Positions 1 through 9,203 are shown, counted from the stretch's first letter. The stretch is 64,000 nt of DNA from G965197555 sp965197555 (GCA_965197555.1 OZ240213.1:3038001-3102000); one strand, 5' to 3'. The notes: generated by a model from the letters alone, not told the origin. Program-made: numbers and translations.

Positions 1-386
1 ACCAGTTGCAGCGACTAATTGGGGTTTGACCAGGGAACCGCACCGGTATTCCTCTACAAACGAGCCCCGGCATCCCAAACCCACTGTTGGCTTATCATAC
101 GCTTCCCGTTTTCCATGCCGCAAGGACGTAGGGTGGGAATCCCACTCCGATCAACCTGTGGGTGTGACGGTATTCAGCCCAAGCCTACCGAGCGCCTTCG
201 TGCAACCTTTTGCCGCTTACTGCCTGCTGCACTATGAGCCTAATGCCCTTCGATCTCCCTTTGGAAAGGACCGCCTATGGGCCTTCATGCGGGCAGTGTT
301 TGACAACTCACGCAGGGACCATTAAACCAATTACCAAGCACAGGGCTGTGCTATAATCTCGCCACTCTTCGCCACCAAGAGATGTC
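1..386. other. Leading stretch with no recognisable gene
   Basis: No reading frame here shows a recognisable domain, a good ribosome binding site or continuity into the next gene. The only signal seen is a TATAAT hexamer near its right end, listed separately. Confidence 0.5.
331..357 (+). promoter_or_regulatory. Possible sigma70-type promoter for the CoA-transferase pair
   Basis: A perfect -10 hexamer TATAAT lies at 352-357, about 30 bases before the ATG at 387. The best -35 candidate, TTACCA at 331-336, is weak and sits only 15 bases upstream, so only the -10 is convincing. Confidence 0.3.
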
Positions 387-1607
387 ATGCTCAGCCCGTA
401 TACTGTCCTAGACCTCACAGACGACCGCGGAGAACTGGCCAGCATGGTGCTGGGCGACCTAGGGGCTGACGTGATAAAGGTCGAGTCTCCAGAGGGCTCA
501 CCCAGCAGGCGCAAGGGCCCATTTCTGGACGACGGTCCTGAATCCGAGCTAAGCCTTCAGTACTACAGTTTCAACCGGAACAAAAGAGGTATCACTCTAG
601 ACCTCCGGACCCCCGCCGGTCGGCATGCGCTTTTGGAATTGGTGAAGAGGTCGGATTTCCTGATTGAGTCCGCAGACCCAGGACATATGGCAGAGTTGGG
701 CTTGGACTTTGAACACCTAATTCGAGTCTCTCCCAAGCTGGTGTACGTTGCAATCACTGCTTACGGGCAAGATGGACCCTATGCTGACCTCCCGGCCAGC
801 GACCTCACCTTAGCAGCTATGGGCGGCCCAATGAGCCTCCAGGGTGTCGCCAGCCGGGCTCCTGTAAGAGTTTCGGTGCCTCAGGTCTGGCTGCATGCCT
901 CGGCAGAGGCTGCGGTGGGGGCCCTCACGGCCCACGCCCTCATGGTTAGGACAGGACAGGCCCAATTCGTGGATGTATCAGCCCAGACCGCTATGGTTTG
1001 GACCATGCTCCAAGGAATGGTTGCTCACGCCATCCGGGGCTCCGATTTCAACCGCAACGGCTCCAACCTCCAGCTTGGTCCCATGACGGCGCCCTTGGTG
1101 TACGAATGCGCCGACGGCTACGTTGTTGTGTTACCGGTGGGTGGCAGCTTGAAGGGGATGGTTTCCTGGTGGGTCGAAGCAGGCGTGGTGCCCAATGATT
1201 GGCTCAATGGAGAAGACTGGCCCACCTACCACGTTCGCCTTCTAATGGGAGAGCACACTAATTACAGCGTGGATGAAATTTTCGATGCAACTCGGCGTTT
1301 CGTCAGGGGACATACCAAGCTCGAGTTAATGGAGCGGGGCCTCCGAGAAGGTGTTACGGTGGCCCCGGTTTCCACCATTGAGGACCTGACGAGATTCCGC
1401 CAACTCGAAGAACGAGGATATTGGCTGTCGGCACCCACTCCCGACAGGAAACAGGTGCAGGCGCCAGGCATATTCGCGCGCCTCACCGAGACGCCGATGA
1501 AGGTTCGGCGTTGGGCACCTAGATTGGGGGAGCACAACCAAGAAATCCTGGGCAACCTGCTGGGTCTCTCTGAAACAGAAATCAAAGCGGCCTGCGGCGC
1601 TGGATAG
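387..1607 (+). CDS. CaiB/BaiF (class III) CoA-transferase, probable non-catalytic subunit
   Basis: This 406-residue protein matches the formyl-CoA transferase/CaiB-BaiF family along its whole length: the N-terminal GDLGADVIKVE block (about 23-33), NRNKRGITLDL (about 63-73), LVYVAITAYGQDGPY (about 118-132) and the R-TGQAQFVDVS segment (about 188-198). Family members move CoA between carboxylic acids through an aspartyl-CoA intermediate. In the usual motif PVRxxxxxxDLxAG the Asp position is here Trp168 (RVSVPQVWLHAS), so the subunit is probably inactive alone. The next gene starts 3 bases after the stop and keeps the Asp, which suggests a heteromer like BbsEF. Substrate unknown. The Asp loss is read from a hand alignment. 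Confidence 0.85.
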   Translation: MLSPYTVLDLTDDRGELASMVLGDLGADVIKVESPEGSPSRRKGPFLDDGPESELSLQYYSFNRNKRGITLDLRTPAGRHALLELVKRSDFLIESADPGHMAELGLDFEHLIRVSPKLVYVAITAYGQDGPYADLPASDLTLAAMGGPMSLQGVASRAPVRVSVPQVWLHASAEAAVGALTAHALMVRTGQAQFVDVSAQTAMVWTMLQGMVAHAIRGSDFNRNGSNLQLGPMTAPLVYECADGYVVVLPVGGSLKGMVSWWVEAGVVPNDWLNGEDWPTYHVRLLMGEHTNYSVDEIFDATRRFVRGHTKLELMERGLREGVTVAPVSTIEDLTRFRQLEERGYWLSAPTPDRKQVQAPGIFARLTETPMKVRRWAPRLGEHNQEILGNLLGLSETEIKAACGAG

Positions 1608-1610
1608 GTC

Positions 1611-2870
1611 ATGACATCAGCCAGCCAGCTACCATTCGACGGCCAGCTTCCATTCGACGGCCAGCTTCCATTCGACGGCTTGAAAGTCGCTGATTTCTCC
1701 TGGGTGGCGGTGGCCCCCATCACCTCTAAATACTTCGCCGACCACGGAGCCACCGTGGTTCGGGTCGAGACCTCAAACCCCATGGACATTCTGCGGGTCG
1801 CCGGTCCTTTCAAAGACAACGTTCCCGGGCCTGACCGCTCCCATTTCTATGGAGATTTCAACACCTCCAAGCTTGGGATTACTTTGGACCTCAAAAACCC
1901 CGCCGGTACATCGGTGGCCCGGAAGCTCATCGCGTGGGCTGACATTTATATAGAGAGCTTCACTCCGGGCACCGTCGCCGACTTGGGCATAGGATATGAG
2001 GAGGCTAGGTCCATCAATCCCTCGATAATAATGGTCAGCACCTGCCTCATGGGGCAGACGGGACCCGCTGCCAATTTCGCTGGCTTTGGATTCCATGCCG
2101 GCGCAATAGCGGGATTCTACGAGCTGACCGGCTGGCCCGACCTAGCGCCGGATGGCCCATGGACGGCATACACCGATGTGGTGGCCCCCCGCTTCCTGGC
2201 TGCAACCGTAATGGCGGCGCTGGACCATCGGCGCCGGACCAGCCAAGGGCAGCATATCGACGGGGCCCAGATGGAGATTGCTCTACAGTTTCTGGCGCCT
2301 CAGATTATGGACTTCCACCTGAGTGGTCGGGCCGTCTCCCGGGCTGGCAACCGCTCGGAGACCGCAGCGCCTCACGGGGCCTTCCCCTGCCAAGGTGATG
2401 ACCAGTGGTGCACCATCGCCGTAGAGAATGACGAACAATGGAAGGCCCTCTGCCAGGCCATGGACGCTCCATCGTGGGCAGCCAACGAACGGTTTCAAAC
2501 CTTGGCGGGACGGCTACAACATCAAGAGGAGTTGGAAGCTCACCTGGCAGACTGGACCAGCCAAAGAGCTGCCTATGAGGTCATGGAGCTACTTCGACCC
2601 TTGGGTGTCCCGGCGGGGGTGGTACAACGGAGCAGTGATCTGCTCCAGGACCCTCAGTTGGCCCACCGCAGGTTTTTCAAGCACATGGAACACCCGGTGA
2701 TGGGCAATGTCCCTTACACCGGCCACCAATTCCGTATTAAGGACTATCATAGCGAGCCCAGGTCCCCTGCGCCCCTGTTAGGACAGCACAATGAGCAAGT
2801 ACTGCGGGAAATTCTAGGGATGACGGACGACGAGATAACTGACCTGGTAGTTTCCGAAGCCCTAGTCTGA
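1611..2870 (+). CDS. CaiB/BaiF (class III) CoA-transferase, probable catalytic subunit
   Basis: This 419-residue class III CoA-transferase starts 3 bases after the previous stop, so the pair is probably translationally coupled. Family blocks include YFADHGATVVRVE (about 41-53), LGITLDLKNPAG (about 88-99) and, in the catalytic region, GPWTAYTDVVAP, where Asp189 is the likely nucleophile forming the acyl/CoA anhydride intermediate. Its N-terminus carries three copies of QLPFDG (residues 6-23) from an 18-bp tandem repeat ahead of the normal family start (LKVADFSW). Expected to work with the upstream Asp-less paralogue. Candidate substrates are dicarboxylic or branched acids; none is indicated by the sequence. 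Confidence 0.88.
   Translation: MTSASQLPFDGQLPFDGQLPFDGLKVADFSWVAVAPITSKYFADHGATVVRVETSNPMDILRVAGPFKDNVPGPDRSHFYGDFNTSKLGITLDLKNPAGTSVARKLIAWADIYIESFTPGTVADLGIGYEEARSINPSIIMVSTCLMGQTGPAANFAGFGFHAGAIAGFYELTGWPDLAPDGPWTAYTDVVAPRFLAATVMAALDHRRRTSQGQHIDGAQMEIALQFLAPQIMDFHLSGRAVSRAGNRSETAAPHGAFPCQGDDQWCTIAVENDEQWKALCQAMDAPSWAANERFQTLAGRLQHQEELEAHLADWTSQRAAYEVMELLRPLGVPAGVVQRSSDLLQDPQLAHRRFFKHMEHPVMGNVPYTGHQFRIKDYHSEPRSPAPLLGQHNEQVLREILGMTDDEITDLVVSEALV
1626..1679 (+). repeat. Three tandem 18-bp repeats encoding QLPFDG
   Basis: Copies lie at 1626-1643, 1644-1661 and 1662-1679. The last two are identical and the first differs by one base (CAGCTACC versus CAGCTTCC). The unit is in frame and adds 6 residues per copy at the N-terminus of the CoA-transferase, so copy number can change without breaking the gene. 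Confidence 0.95.
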
Positions 2871-2928
2871 AGGGCCTCCAACCAGCACTATGGCCTCAGC
2901 CCGCCGCGAGACTTCTCACCCTGTTGAC

Positions 2929-3459
2929 TCAGTGAATTACCTTGGCCCCCAAAATCCTTTCGAGGTGGTGGAGGGCCCAGCCGTGGGCGCCTGAGTCGAA
3001 GGTGGCCACACAATCAGCGGGCACCTCTACGGCATAGTCTCTGTTGCGAGCGTCCGATATAGTGTGCAGGACACAGATGTCGGTGCATACCCCGCATACC
3101 ACCAGCTTGTCCGGCTTCAGGACCTGCAGGCGCTGTTCCAGATCGGTATTGAAGAAACCGCTGTACCGGTTCTTGGGAATCACGTTGGATTCCTCTACGA
3201 ATTCCACCAGCTCGGGGACCACCTCAGGTTCTTCAGTCCCTTTCAAGCAATGGACCGGAAATATTTGGAACTCCAGGTCGTCCGGATCGTGATGGTCGGA
3301 GATAAAGAGAATTTCGGACCCCGCGGATTTCTCCCGCTCCAACAGACCATGGACCGCAGGGATGATGTCTCGGGACTCATCGCCGCAATACAAGTTGTGC
3401 CCAGGTTCCAAGAACCCGCGTACCATGTCGACTACCAGCACAACATTGGCCATTTCCAA
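2929..3459 (-). CDS. Isochorismatase-superfamily hydrolase, nicotinamidase-like
   Basis: A 176-residue cysteine hydrolase with the triad expected for nicotinamidase/isochorismatase-like enzymes: Asp11 (VVDMVRGF), Lys96 (PKNRYSGF) and Cys129 (GVCTDICV). The stretch SDHHDPDD followed by FPVHCLKGT resembles the metal-binding region of nicotinamidases (Asp55, His57, His70) rather than isochorismatases, which lack the bound metal. The likely reaction is amide hydrolysis, possibly nicotinamide to nicotinate for NAD salvage; other amidase roles in the superfamily cannot be excluded. It lies on the opposite strand to the CoA-transferases and upstream-to-downstream with the lyase at 3608-4483, with about 150 bases between them. 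Confidence 0.8.
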   Translation of the reverse strand: MEMANVVLVVDMVRGFLEPGHNLYCGDESRDIIPAVHGLLEREKSAGSEILFISDHHDPDDLEFQIFPVHCLKGTEEPEVVPELVEFVEESNVIPKNRYSGFFNTDLEQRLQVLKPDKLVVCGVCTDICVLHTISDARNRDYAVEVPADCVATFDSGAHGWALHHLERILGAKVIH

Positions 3460-3607
3460 ACCCCTGCTATTCGATGAATCCCGGTTCTTCTCTTGCTTGG
3501 CTTAATGTACTGTCCGGGGAGAAGCCGCACAAGTCCGCCAGCATCAGGGGCTTCTTCCGTCATAGGCATCCTCGGGCGACCGTAGGGAATTTCGAGGTTG
3601 GGGCTGC

Positions 3608-4483
3608 CTAGGTGGCGTACCTGGCATCCTGGGCTAACATGTCGGTCAACCCCATGGTTTCGAAACATTCTTCCAAGCTGACCATGTTTTCCAAAAGGTG
3701 GGACGTTGTGCCTCGGTGCCGCAGCTCCCGCATTAGGTTCGCCACCACCCTGGACACGGTGAGCAACGCGCTGGCTGGGAAGATCACTATCTTGAAGCCG
3801 ATACGCTCCAGCTCGTTCGCCGGAATCAAAGGAGACTTGCCCGTCTCAACAAAGTTATAAAGCAAGGGCACGTCGAAGTTACTGGAAACCCGCTCCGCGT
3901 CCTCGATACTCCTGATGGCCTCCACAAAGAGGACATCGGCGCCCGCCTTGACGAATTCCTCGCAGCGGCGCAGAGTATCGTCCCACCCGGTCACAGCAAG
4001 GGCATCGGTACGTACTATGATCGTGAAGTCTGGATCGGACCGGGCGTCCACCGCAGCTCTAATCTTCGGGACCATGTCCTCAAGGGGGACCACGCGCTTG
4101 TTGTCCAAGTGGCCGCAGCGTTTGGGAAACTCCTGGTCCTCAATGTGAATCGCGGCAACGCCGGTTCGCTCGTAATGGTGTACGGTGCGCTGCACGTTGA
4201 GCAGCCCTCCGTAGCCTGTGTCGGCGTCGGCGATCACCGGAACATCCACGGTCGCTACAATGTCCGCCGCGTTGGCTACCATCTCAGTCATCGTAGCCAA
4301 CGCCAAGTCCGGGCGCCCCAGCCGCGCCACCGAGGTCCCCGCACCCGTCATGTACACCGTAGGAAATCCGGCCCGCTCGATGAGCTTGGCCGTCAAACAA
4401 TCGTAGGCGCCGGGAGCCATTATGATCCCCGGCTCATTCAATAGATGGCGAAAACGGCTCGCCGCACTCTTGTTGGTAGGCAT
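3608..4483 (-). CDS. Isocitrate lyase/PEP mutase family lyase (2-methylisocitrate lyase-like)
   Basis: A 291-residue TIM-barrel enzyme of the PEP mutase/isocitrate lyase superfamily. Visible signatures are the metal-binding IADADTGYG (Asp86, Asp88), HIEDQ (about 113-117) and the catalytic loop KRCGHL with Cys123, which marks C-C bond lyases (isocitrate, methylisocitrate or dimethylmalate lyase types) rather than phosphonate mutases. It would cleave a substituted malate or citrate to pyruvate or succinate plus a carbonyl compound; the exact substrate is not determinable. The protein starts MPTNKSAASRF and its length is normal for the family. The neighbouring CoA-transferases are compatible with organic acid breakdown. 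Confidence 0.85.
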   Translation of the reverse strand: MPTNKSAASRFRHLLNEPGIIMAPGAYDCLTAKLIERAGFPTVYMTGAGTSVARLGRPDLALATMTEMVANAADIVATVDVPVIADADTGYGGLLNVQRTVHHYERTGVAAIHIEDQEFPKRCGHLDNKRVVPLEDMVPKIRAAVDARSDPDFTIIVRTDALAVTGWDDTLRRCEEFVKAGADVLFVEAIRSIEDAERVSSNFDVPLLYNFVETGKSPLIPANELERIGFKIVIFPASALLTVSRVVANLMRELRHRGTTSHLLENMVSLEECFETMGLTDMLAQDARYAT

Positions 4484-4664
4484 GGGTCCTCCGGTCCAGC
4501 ATAGTCGAGTTGAGACTTAAATCAGGGGAGTAGGAGGAGGGCGCCCAATGTAGGAATCAGTTCCCGCTCGTGGTACCAAGCTATATGCTATTCTGCCTCG
4601 TTCCCAGACAAATGATTGAGCGATTGCCGGGAGAGAGTGGCGGAGGAGCAAGTGGTCCAGAAGC

Positions 4665-5417
4665 TCAGGCTATCAATCCACCGTCGATGGTTAATACCTG
4701 GCCGGTGACGTAGCTCGCCCCGTCACCACATAGGAACAGAACAGCTTCGGCCACGTCTTCAGGGGCCCCGAACCTGCCCATTGGAATGCGGGCCAGAATC
4801 TGCTGACGGGTCTCCTCAGACAAGTCCTCCACCATCCCCGCAGTGATGTATCCCGGAGCGACAGCATTGACCGTCACATTCCTAGACGCTACTTCCCGGG
4901 CCACTGCCTTGGTGAAGCCAATGAGGCCTGCTTTGGCCGCAGCGTAATTCGCCTGGCCCGGGTTACCGCTGATACCGACGACGGAAGATACATTGATTAT
5001 GCGGCCGCTTCGTTGTTTGATCAGGTGCGGCATGACGTATTTGCTGCACAGAAATGCTCCCCGGAGGTTCACTTCCAGCACTTGGTCCCAATCGTCGGGC
5101 TTCATGCGGAGTAGCAGGCGGTCTCGGTTGATACCTGCGTTATTTACCAGAATGTCGATTCGGCCCCAACCCTTGGTTACCGCGGCTACCGCGGCTTCGG
5201 CTGTTGCTTCTTTGGAGACGTCGCCCTCCACCAATAAGGCCTCGCCACCAAGCGCTTTGATGCAGCCCACCACAGTCTCTGCCGCCCTCTTGTTGGTGTG
5301 GTAGTTTATGCCCACCTTGGCGCCTGCATCCGCCAAACGGCAGGCCACAGACGCTCCAATGCCCCTGGAGGCACCAGTCACCAGCGCTACTTTTCCTTCC
5401 AAAGAGGTCCCTGTCAT
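4665..5417 (-). CDS. fabG: 3-oxoacyl-[acyl-carrier-protein] reductase
   Basis: A 250-residue short-chain dehydrogenase with the NAD(P) loop TGASRGIG (14-21), the NNAG motif (about 92-95), catalytic Ser near 145, Tyr158 and Lys162 (YAAAK) and the FabG-like ending SYVTGQVLTIDGG. It should reduce 3-oxoacyl-ACP to 3-hydroxyacyl-ACP in type II fatty acid synthesis. It overlaps the 3' end of plsX by 4 bases (ATGA), a normal plsX-fab operon arrangement. No acpP follows it. The short-chain dehydrogenase family is broad, but the plsX context supports FabG. Confidence 0.92.
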   Translation of the reverse strand: MTGTSLEGKVALVTGASRGIGASVACRLADAGAKVGINYHTNKRAAETVVGCIKALGGEALLVEGDVSKEATAEAAVAAVTKGWGRIDILVNNAGINRDRLLLRMKPDDWDQVLEVNLRGAFLCSKYVMPHLIKQRSGRIINVSSVVGISGNPGQANYAAAKAGLIGFTKAVAREVASRNVTVNAVAPGYITAGMVEDLSEETRQQILARIPMGRFGAPEDVAEAVLFLCGDGASYVTGQVLTIDGGLIA

Positions 5418-6520
5418 TGCGAAGACCTGGAAACGTCGCCGGTCCCGGGCCGGGCATCGGAGACCGAACTTGGCATTGAATCTCCAGGAAGGGTTGCATT
5501 GATATGCTGTTGGACTCCCGCCAGCTCTTCTCGCATGCTGTCCAGCAGGCCAAGCCGGACATAGCGGACCGCCGTGCTAATTGCTCCAGCTACTCCATCG
5601 GCCATGCTGGAACCGTGGCCCAGTACCACGGGCCCATTGACGCCGAACAGGGGTCCGCCCATTATGCGAGCGAGATTGGTCGTACGCCAAAGCTCAGTGG
5701 ATAGCTCCCCCACCGAGTCCAGGGGCATCCGGGAGGCGAGTTGACTTCGGAGTAGCCCCGACAGGGCAGCGCCCAAGCCTTCGGTGAACTTCATCAGGAT
5801 GTTACCCACGAATCCATCGCAGACGATGATGTCGGCCCGGTCAGTGAAGAAGTCCATCCCTTCCACATTGCCCACAAAGTTCAGCGTACTGTCCTGGAAA
5901 AGCTGATAGCTATCCTGGACTTGGCGGTTGCCCTTCGCCGTTTCTGCCCCGACGCTAAGGAGGCCGACCCTTGGATTCTCTATTTCCAGGAACCGCCGGG
6001 CGAAGGCTACCCCAAGAGCGGCGAAACTCAAGAGCATCGGGGGACGGCAGTCCACGTTGCTTCCCATGTCCACCACCACGGTCCGGGGGGCCAACCCTAA
6101 GAATGGACCGCCGATGCACGGCCGGTCCAGACCTTCCATCAGGCCCAACACCAATACGGCGCTGGCCATCGTCGCCCCGGTGGAACCCATGGAAACCACC
6201 ACGTCGGCTTCGTCCTTCTTCAGCAAACGGTTGGCGACAACAATGGAAGCCTCTGGCTTGTGCCGGAGTGCTTGTACCGGATGCTCGTCGTCACTTATCA
6301 CTCCGTTTGATGGAATAACGCGTACCTGAGTCTTGGCTAGGTCGTATTTGGCCAACTCCAACTGGACCAGGTCTTGGTCTCCAACCAGTAGCGCCTCAAT
6401 GGGCTCGGACCGCAGAGCTTGGAGAGTACCCTTCACCACTTCTTGTGGAGCATGGTCCCCGCCCATCGCGTCTACAGCCACCCTAACGGGGTGGTCGGGC
6501 CCTCTTATTTCGTCTGGCAT
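5414..6520 (-). CDS. plsX: Phosphate acyltransferase PlsX
   Basis: A 368-residue protein with the PlsX start VRVAVDAMGGDHAP (about 12-25) and the conserved blocks RHKPEASI, SMGSTGA, DMGSNVDC and CDGFVGNI(L)MK. PlsX converts acyl-ACP plus phosphate to acyl-phosphate, the first step of phospholipid synthesis through PlsY. The C-terminal 25 residues or so are longer than in the typical 330-345-residue family member and low in recognisable sequence. It heads a two-gene unit with fabG (4-base overlap). Confidence 0.95.
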   Translation of the reverse strand: MPDEIRGPDHPVRVAVDAMGGDHAPQEVVKGTLQALRSEPIEALLVGDQDLVQLELAKYDLAKTQVRVIPSNGVISDDEHPVQALRHKPEASIVVANRLLKKDEADVVVSMGSTGATMASAVLVLGLMEGLDRPCIGGPFLGLAPRTVVVDMGSNVDCRPPMLLSFAALGVAFARRFLEIENPRVGLLSVGAETAKGNRQVQDSYQLFQDSTLNFVGNVEGMDFFTDRADIIVCDGFVGNILMKFTEGLGAALSGLLRSQLASRMPLDSVGELSTELWRTTNLARIMGGPLFGVNGPVVLGHGSSMADGVAGAISTAVRYVRLGLLDSMREELAGVQQHINATLPGDSMPSSVSDARPGTGDVSRSSQ

Positions 6521-6704
6521 ATACCTGTATTCCGTCCGATGCTAACTTTGGCTGCTCCCGCCAACACGGGCCATCTACCAAATGATTGTCTCAACAGCCC
6601 TGCACTACGGTAGAAGCCGCCGCTAGGCGGGTTTGGGGCAAACCTACGGAGGGCATGCCCCACAGGCTCAGGACAGGCGGGTCAAACCACTCTTTGAGAT
6701 AGGG

Positions 6705-7589
6705 TTATATCTTGACTGTTGCCGATCCGGTAATCAGCTCCTGCCCGGTAACCTTGCTGACGAGCCCAACCACCAAGTGAATCCAGCGGCCCTGGGCGTG
6801 GATCTCCTTTTTGCTCACACTTCCCCAGGTCTCCACCACTTCCCCCAGGTGAGCCGCACCTTTGAACCTGGCTTTAAGGGAGCCGCTCTCCAACCAGTCG
6901 CGGCCAAAGGCGCGGACCATCATTTCACCGATGAAGGCTAAGGTCAGCATGCCATGGGCTATGATCCCGCCAAACTGGGTGCTGGCCGCGAACATGGGGT
7001 CAAGGTGCAGAGGATTATGGTCTCCGGAAACCCGAGAGTAGGAATTGAGTTGCTCCTGGTTAATTACCTTGACCAACGACGGCAAGTAGCTCTCCCCATG
7101 GTTGGACTCTCCCATCCCGCGATTAACCGGTGTATCTTCCTGGATCGGGACAGGTATAGAGCTTGAGCCGGGGACCAATATGGTGCTTTGCCCCATGGAA
7201 AGGTCCTCATGCCGGTCATTCTGGATGGCGTAGCCAGCCGTTATGAACTCCAAGCCCCGTCGCCGGGCCCGGCGGCCAACTCGCACCGATGTGACCAAGT
7301 CCTGCCCGATGCCCACGGGCTCAAGAGTCTCCACCTCCTGACGGCTATGTATAGCTCCAGGAGGAATTGAGAGTTCCTCCAGCATATTGCCCAGAGCATA
7401 CGCGGCGAGGGCAACAGGAGGGACCAGGCCGGTTTCTGCGTAGAGAGGTGACTCATCCCCCACGGCCTGTAAATACTCCCGAACAGCTTCTCCAGTTACC
7501 CTCCAGGGATTCACGTCGGCCTCGTCGCGCGATCCAACGGCTTCATCGGAAGTTAGAGACCTATCCCTATACAGATGTTGCTGACTCAT
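6705..7589 (-). CDS. MaoC-like double hot-dog dehydratase
   Basis: A 294-residue protein with two hot-dog halves. The N-terminal half (about 25-140) resembles the FAS1-type/MaoC_dehydrat_N region. The C-terminal half has the hydratase 2 motif YSRVSGDHNPLHLD, giving catalytic Asp190 and His195, followed by GGIIAHGML. It probably hydrates or dehydrates an enoyl/3-hydroxyacyl thioester. Position just upstream of plsX-fabG on the same strand hints at the dehydration step of fatty acid synthesis, but a catabolic (R)-hydratase is equally possible. A good promoter lies about 190 bases upstream. Confidence 0.82.
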   Translation of the reverse strand: MSQQHLYRDRSLTSDEAVGSRDEADVNPWRVTGEAVREYLQAVGDESPLYAETGLVPPVALAAYALGNMLEELSIPPGAIHSRQEVETLEPVGIGQDLVTSVRVGRRARRRGLEFITAGYAIQNDRHEDLSMGQSTILVPGSSSIPVPIQEDTPVNRGMGESNHGESYLPSLVKVINQEQLNSYSRVSGDHNPLHLDPMFAASTQFGGIIAHGMLTLAFIGEMMVRAFGRDWLESGSLKARFKGAAHLGEVVETWGSVSKKEIHAQGRWIHLVVGLVSKVTGQELITGSATVKI

Positions 7590-7906
7590 TCCGACAGGCT
7601 CTCTGACATGAGTGACAGCAAAATTATAGGCTGGAGCAGGATACCGGTAAGACTGGAGTCCTGTTCGCGAGGAGAATACCGCTGCCTCCCTTCTCCATAC
7701 CGGTGCCCTGGGGCTGTGCGGGGACCCCCTCGGAATTGGATAGAGGAATGTCCCCGGGAAGTGTCTTGCACCGGTCGATTATACCCACGGTGCCTTTCAC
7801 CAGCAACAACAACCATTTGCAGCTTTAGGAGTCTTGGTGGCTAGAGTTTCATTGGCCCACTGGCAGCGAAGCTAGGATAGCCAGACCCCCAGACCCTTGA
7901 GGCTGG
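7590..7906. other. Intergenic region, no gene seen
   Basis: About 317 bases between the dehydratase and the 2-hydroxyglutarate oxidase. It holds the promoter listed at 7778-7806 and otherwise no convincing reading frame. Confidence 0.6.
7778..7806 (-). promoter_or_regulatory. Sigma70-type promoter for the MaoC-like gene
   Basis: Read on the minus strand: -35 TTGCTG (7806-7801), a 17-base spacer and a perfect -10 TATAAT (7783-7778). It points toward the dehydratase gene, giving a leader of roughly 180 bases. Confidence 0.5.
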
Positions 7907-9124
7907 TCAGCGCGCGTTAAAGGCCTCAGCGGCTAGGTCAACAATGTGGCGGCCTATGGCCAATGACGAGGTCGCCCCCGGAGAAGGCGCGTTTAACACA
8001 TGGACTGCTTCGTTCCCTCTCACTATGTTGAAATCGTCCAACAGGACCCCGGAGCGCGACACGGCCTGGGCCCGGACACCGGACCCACCGGGTACCAGGT
8101 GTTCATCTCGAATATCCGGAAGAAGCCGTTGCAGGTCCCTCACGAATACTCCCTTGCTGTAGGAGCGGTGAATTTCGCCGAGACCAATCTTCCAGAACCG
8201 GGCCGACATCTTCCAGAACCCCGGGTATGACAAGTATTGCCAAGTGTCGCCTGGGTTCCAGTCCCGCTTGCGATATCCCTCTCGCTTGAGCGCCAGCACC
8301 GCATTGGGTCCCGCTTCCACCTGGCCATGGATATTCCGCGTGTAGTGGACCCCCAGAAACGGAAACCGGGGGTCGGGGACGGGATAGATCAGCCCTTTGA
8401 CCAGATGATGGCTTTCCGGTCTGAGGGTGTAATACTCACCCCGGAACGGAATGATCCGAACGTCTAACTTTTCCCCCATCATGGCTGCCACCCGGTCAGC
8501 CTGCAGGCCGGCGCAGTTGATTATATGCTTGCTCTCCACGGTGCCTTTGGGGGTCTCCAAGGTCAGGGTTTCCGAGAAGCGGGATATCTTCTGGACCGGA
8601 GCGCCGGTGAAAATCTCGCCGCCGCCTTCCTCAAAACGGCGGCCGTAAGCCGCTGCCACCTTTGTGTAGTCGACGATGCCGGTAGATGGTGACCACAGGG
8701 CTTTCACGCCTGTTGCGTGAGGCTCTATCTCTTTGAGCCGCTCGGGGCCTACCATCTCGAGTCCGGGCACACCGTTGGCTTGTCCTCTTTCGTACAACGC
8801 CTGAAGCCTGCCCAATTCTGATTCCTGGGTGGCCACGATAACCTTACCGCACCTCTCGTATTCGATCTCGTTCTCGTCACAGAAACGGGTCAAGGAATTA
8901 ACGCCGTCGACAGAGAACTGGGCCTTTTGGGAGCCGGGCCGGTAATAGATCCCCGAATGGATCACGCCACTGTTATGGCCGGTCTGATGGATGGCCAAGT
9001 CCGATTCTTTTTCCACCACCGCCACCCGCCAATCTGGATATCGATTACATTTCAGATGCATTGCGGTCGATAGTCCGATTATGCCGCCCCCAATGATCAC
9101 AACATCATAAATTTGAGATTCCAT
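7907..9124 (-). CDS. lhgO: L-2-hydroxyglutarate oxidase/dehydrogenase
   Basis: A 405-residue FAD protein of the DAO/GlpO fold. The dinucleotide-binding start YDVVIIGGGIIGLSTA (6-21) and the block GHNSGVIHSGIYY (about 49-61) are characteristic of LhgO, with the family's VPGGSGVRAQAV region near the C-terminus (the usual form is GPSGVRAQ). It oxidises L-2-hydroxyglutarate to 2-oxoglutarate, passing electrons to oxygen or quinone, as metabolite repair or in lysine/glutarate breakdown. Start choice is supported by a strong GGAGGAG a few bases upstream of the ATG. It appears to be a single-gene unit. Confidence 0.9.
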   Translation of the reverse strand: MESQIYDVVIIGGGIIGLSTAMHLKCNRYPDWRVAVVEKESDLAIHQTGHNSGVIHSGIYYRPGSQKAQFSVDGVNSLTRFCDENEIEYERCGKVIVATQESELGRLQALYERGQANGVPGLEMVGPERLKEIEPHATGVKALWSPSTGIVDYTKVAAAYGRRFEEGGGEIFTGAPVQKISRFSETLTLETPKGTVESKHIINCAGLQADRVAAMMGEKLDVRIIPFRGEYYTLRPESHHLVKGLIYPVPDPRFPFLGVHYTRNIHGQVEAGPNAVLALKREGYRKRDWNPGDTWQYLSYPGFWKMSARFWKIGLGEIHRSYSKGVFVRDLQRLLPDIRDEHLVPGGSGVRAQAVSRSGVLLDDFNIVRGNEAVHVLNAPSPGATSSLAIGRHIVDLAAEAFNAR

Positions 9125-9203
9125 TCAGCTCCTCCGTCGATCGCCGATTGGCTCTTTACTCCATGTTTGGAAACGATATTGATCGGCGTCAAGCAGCTAG
9201 GGT

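Noticed and set aside
1262..1819. A 185-codon minus-strand frame over the CoA-transferase junction
   Set aside because: Shadow of the two plus-strand CoA-transferase genes, extended by the QLPFDG repeats.
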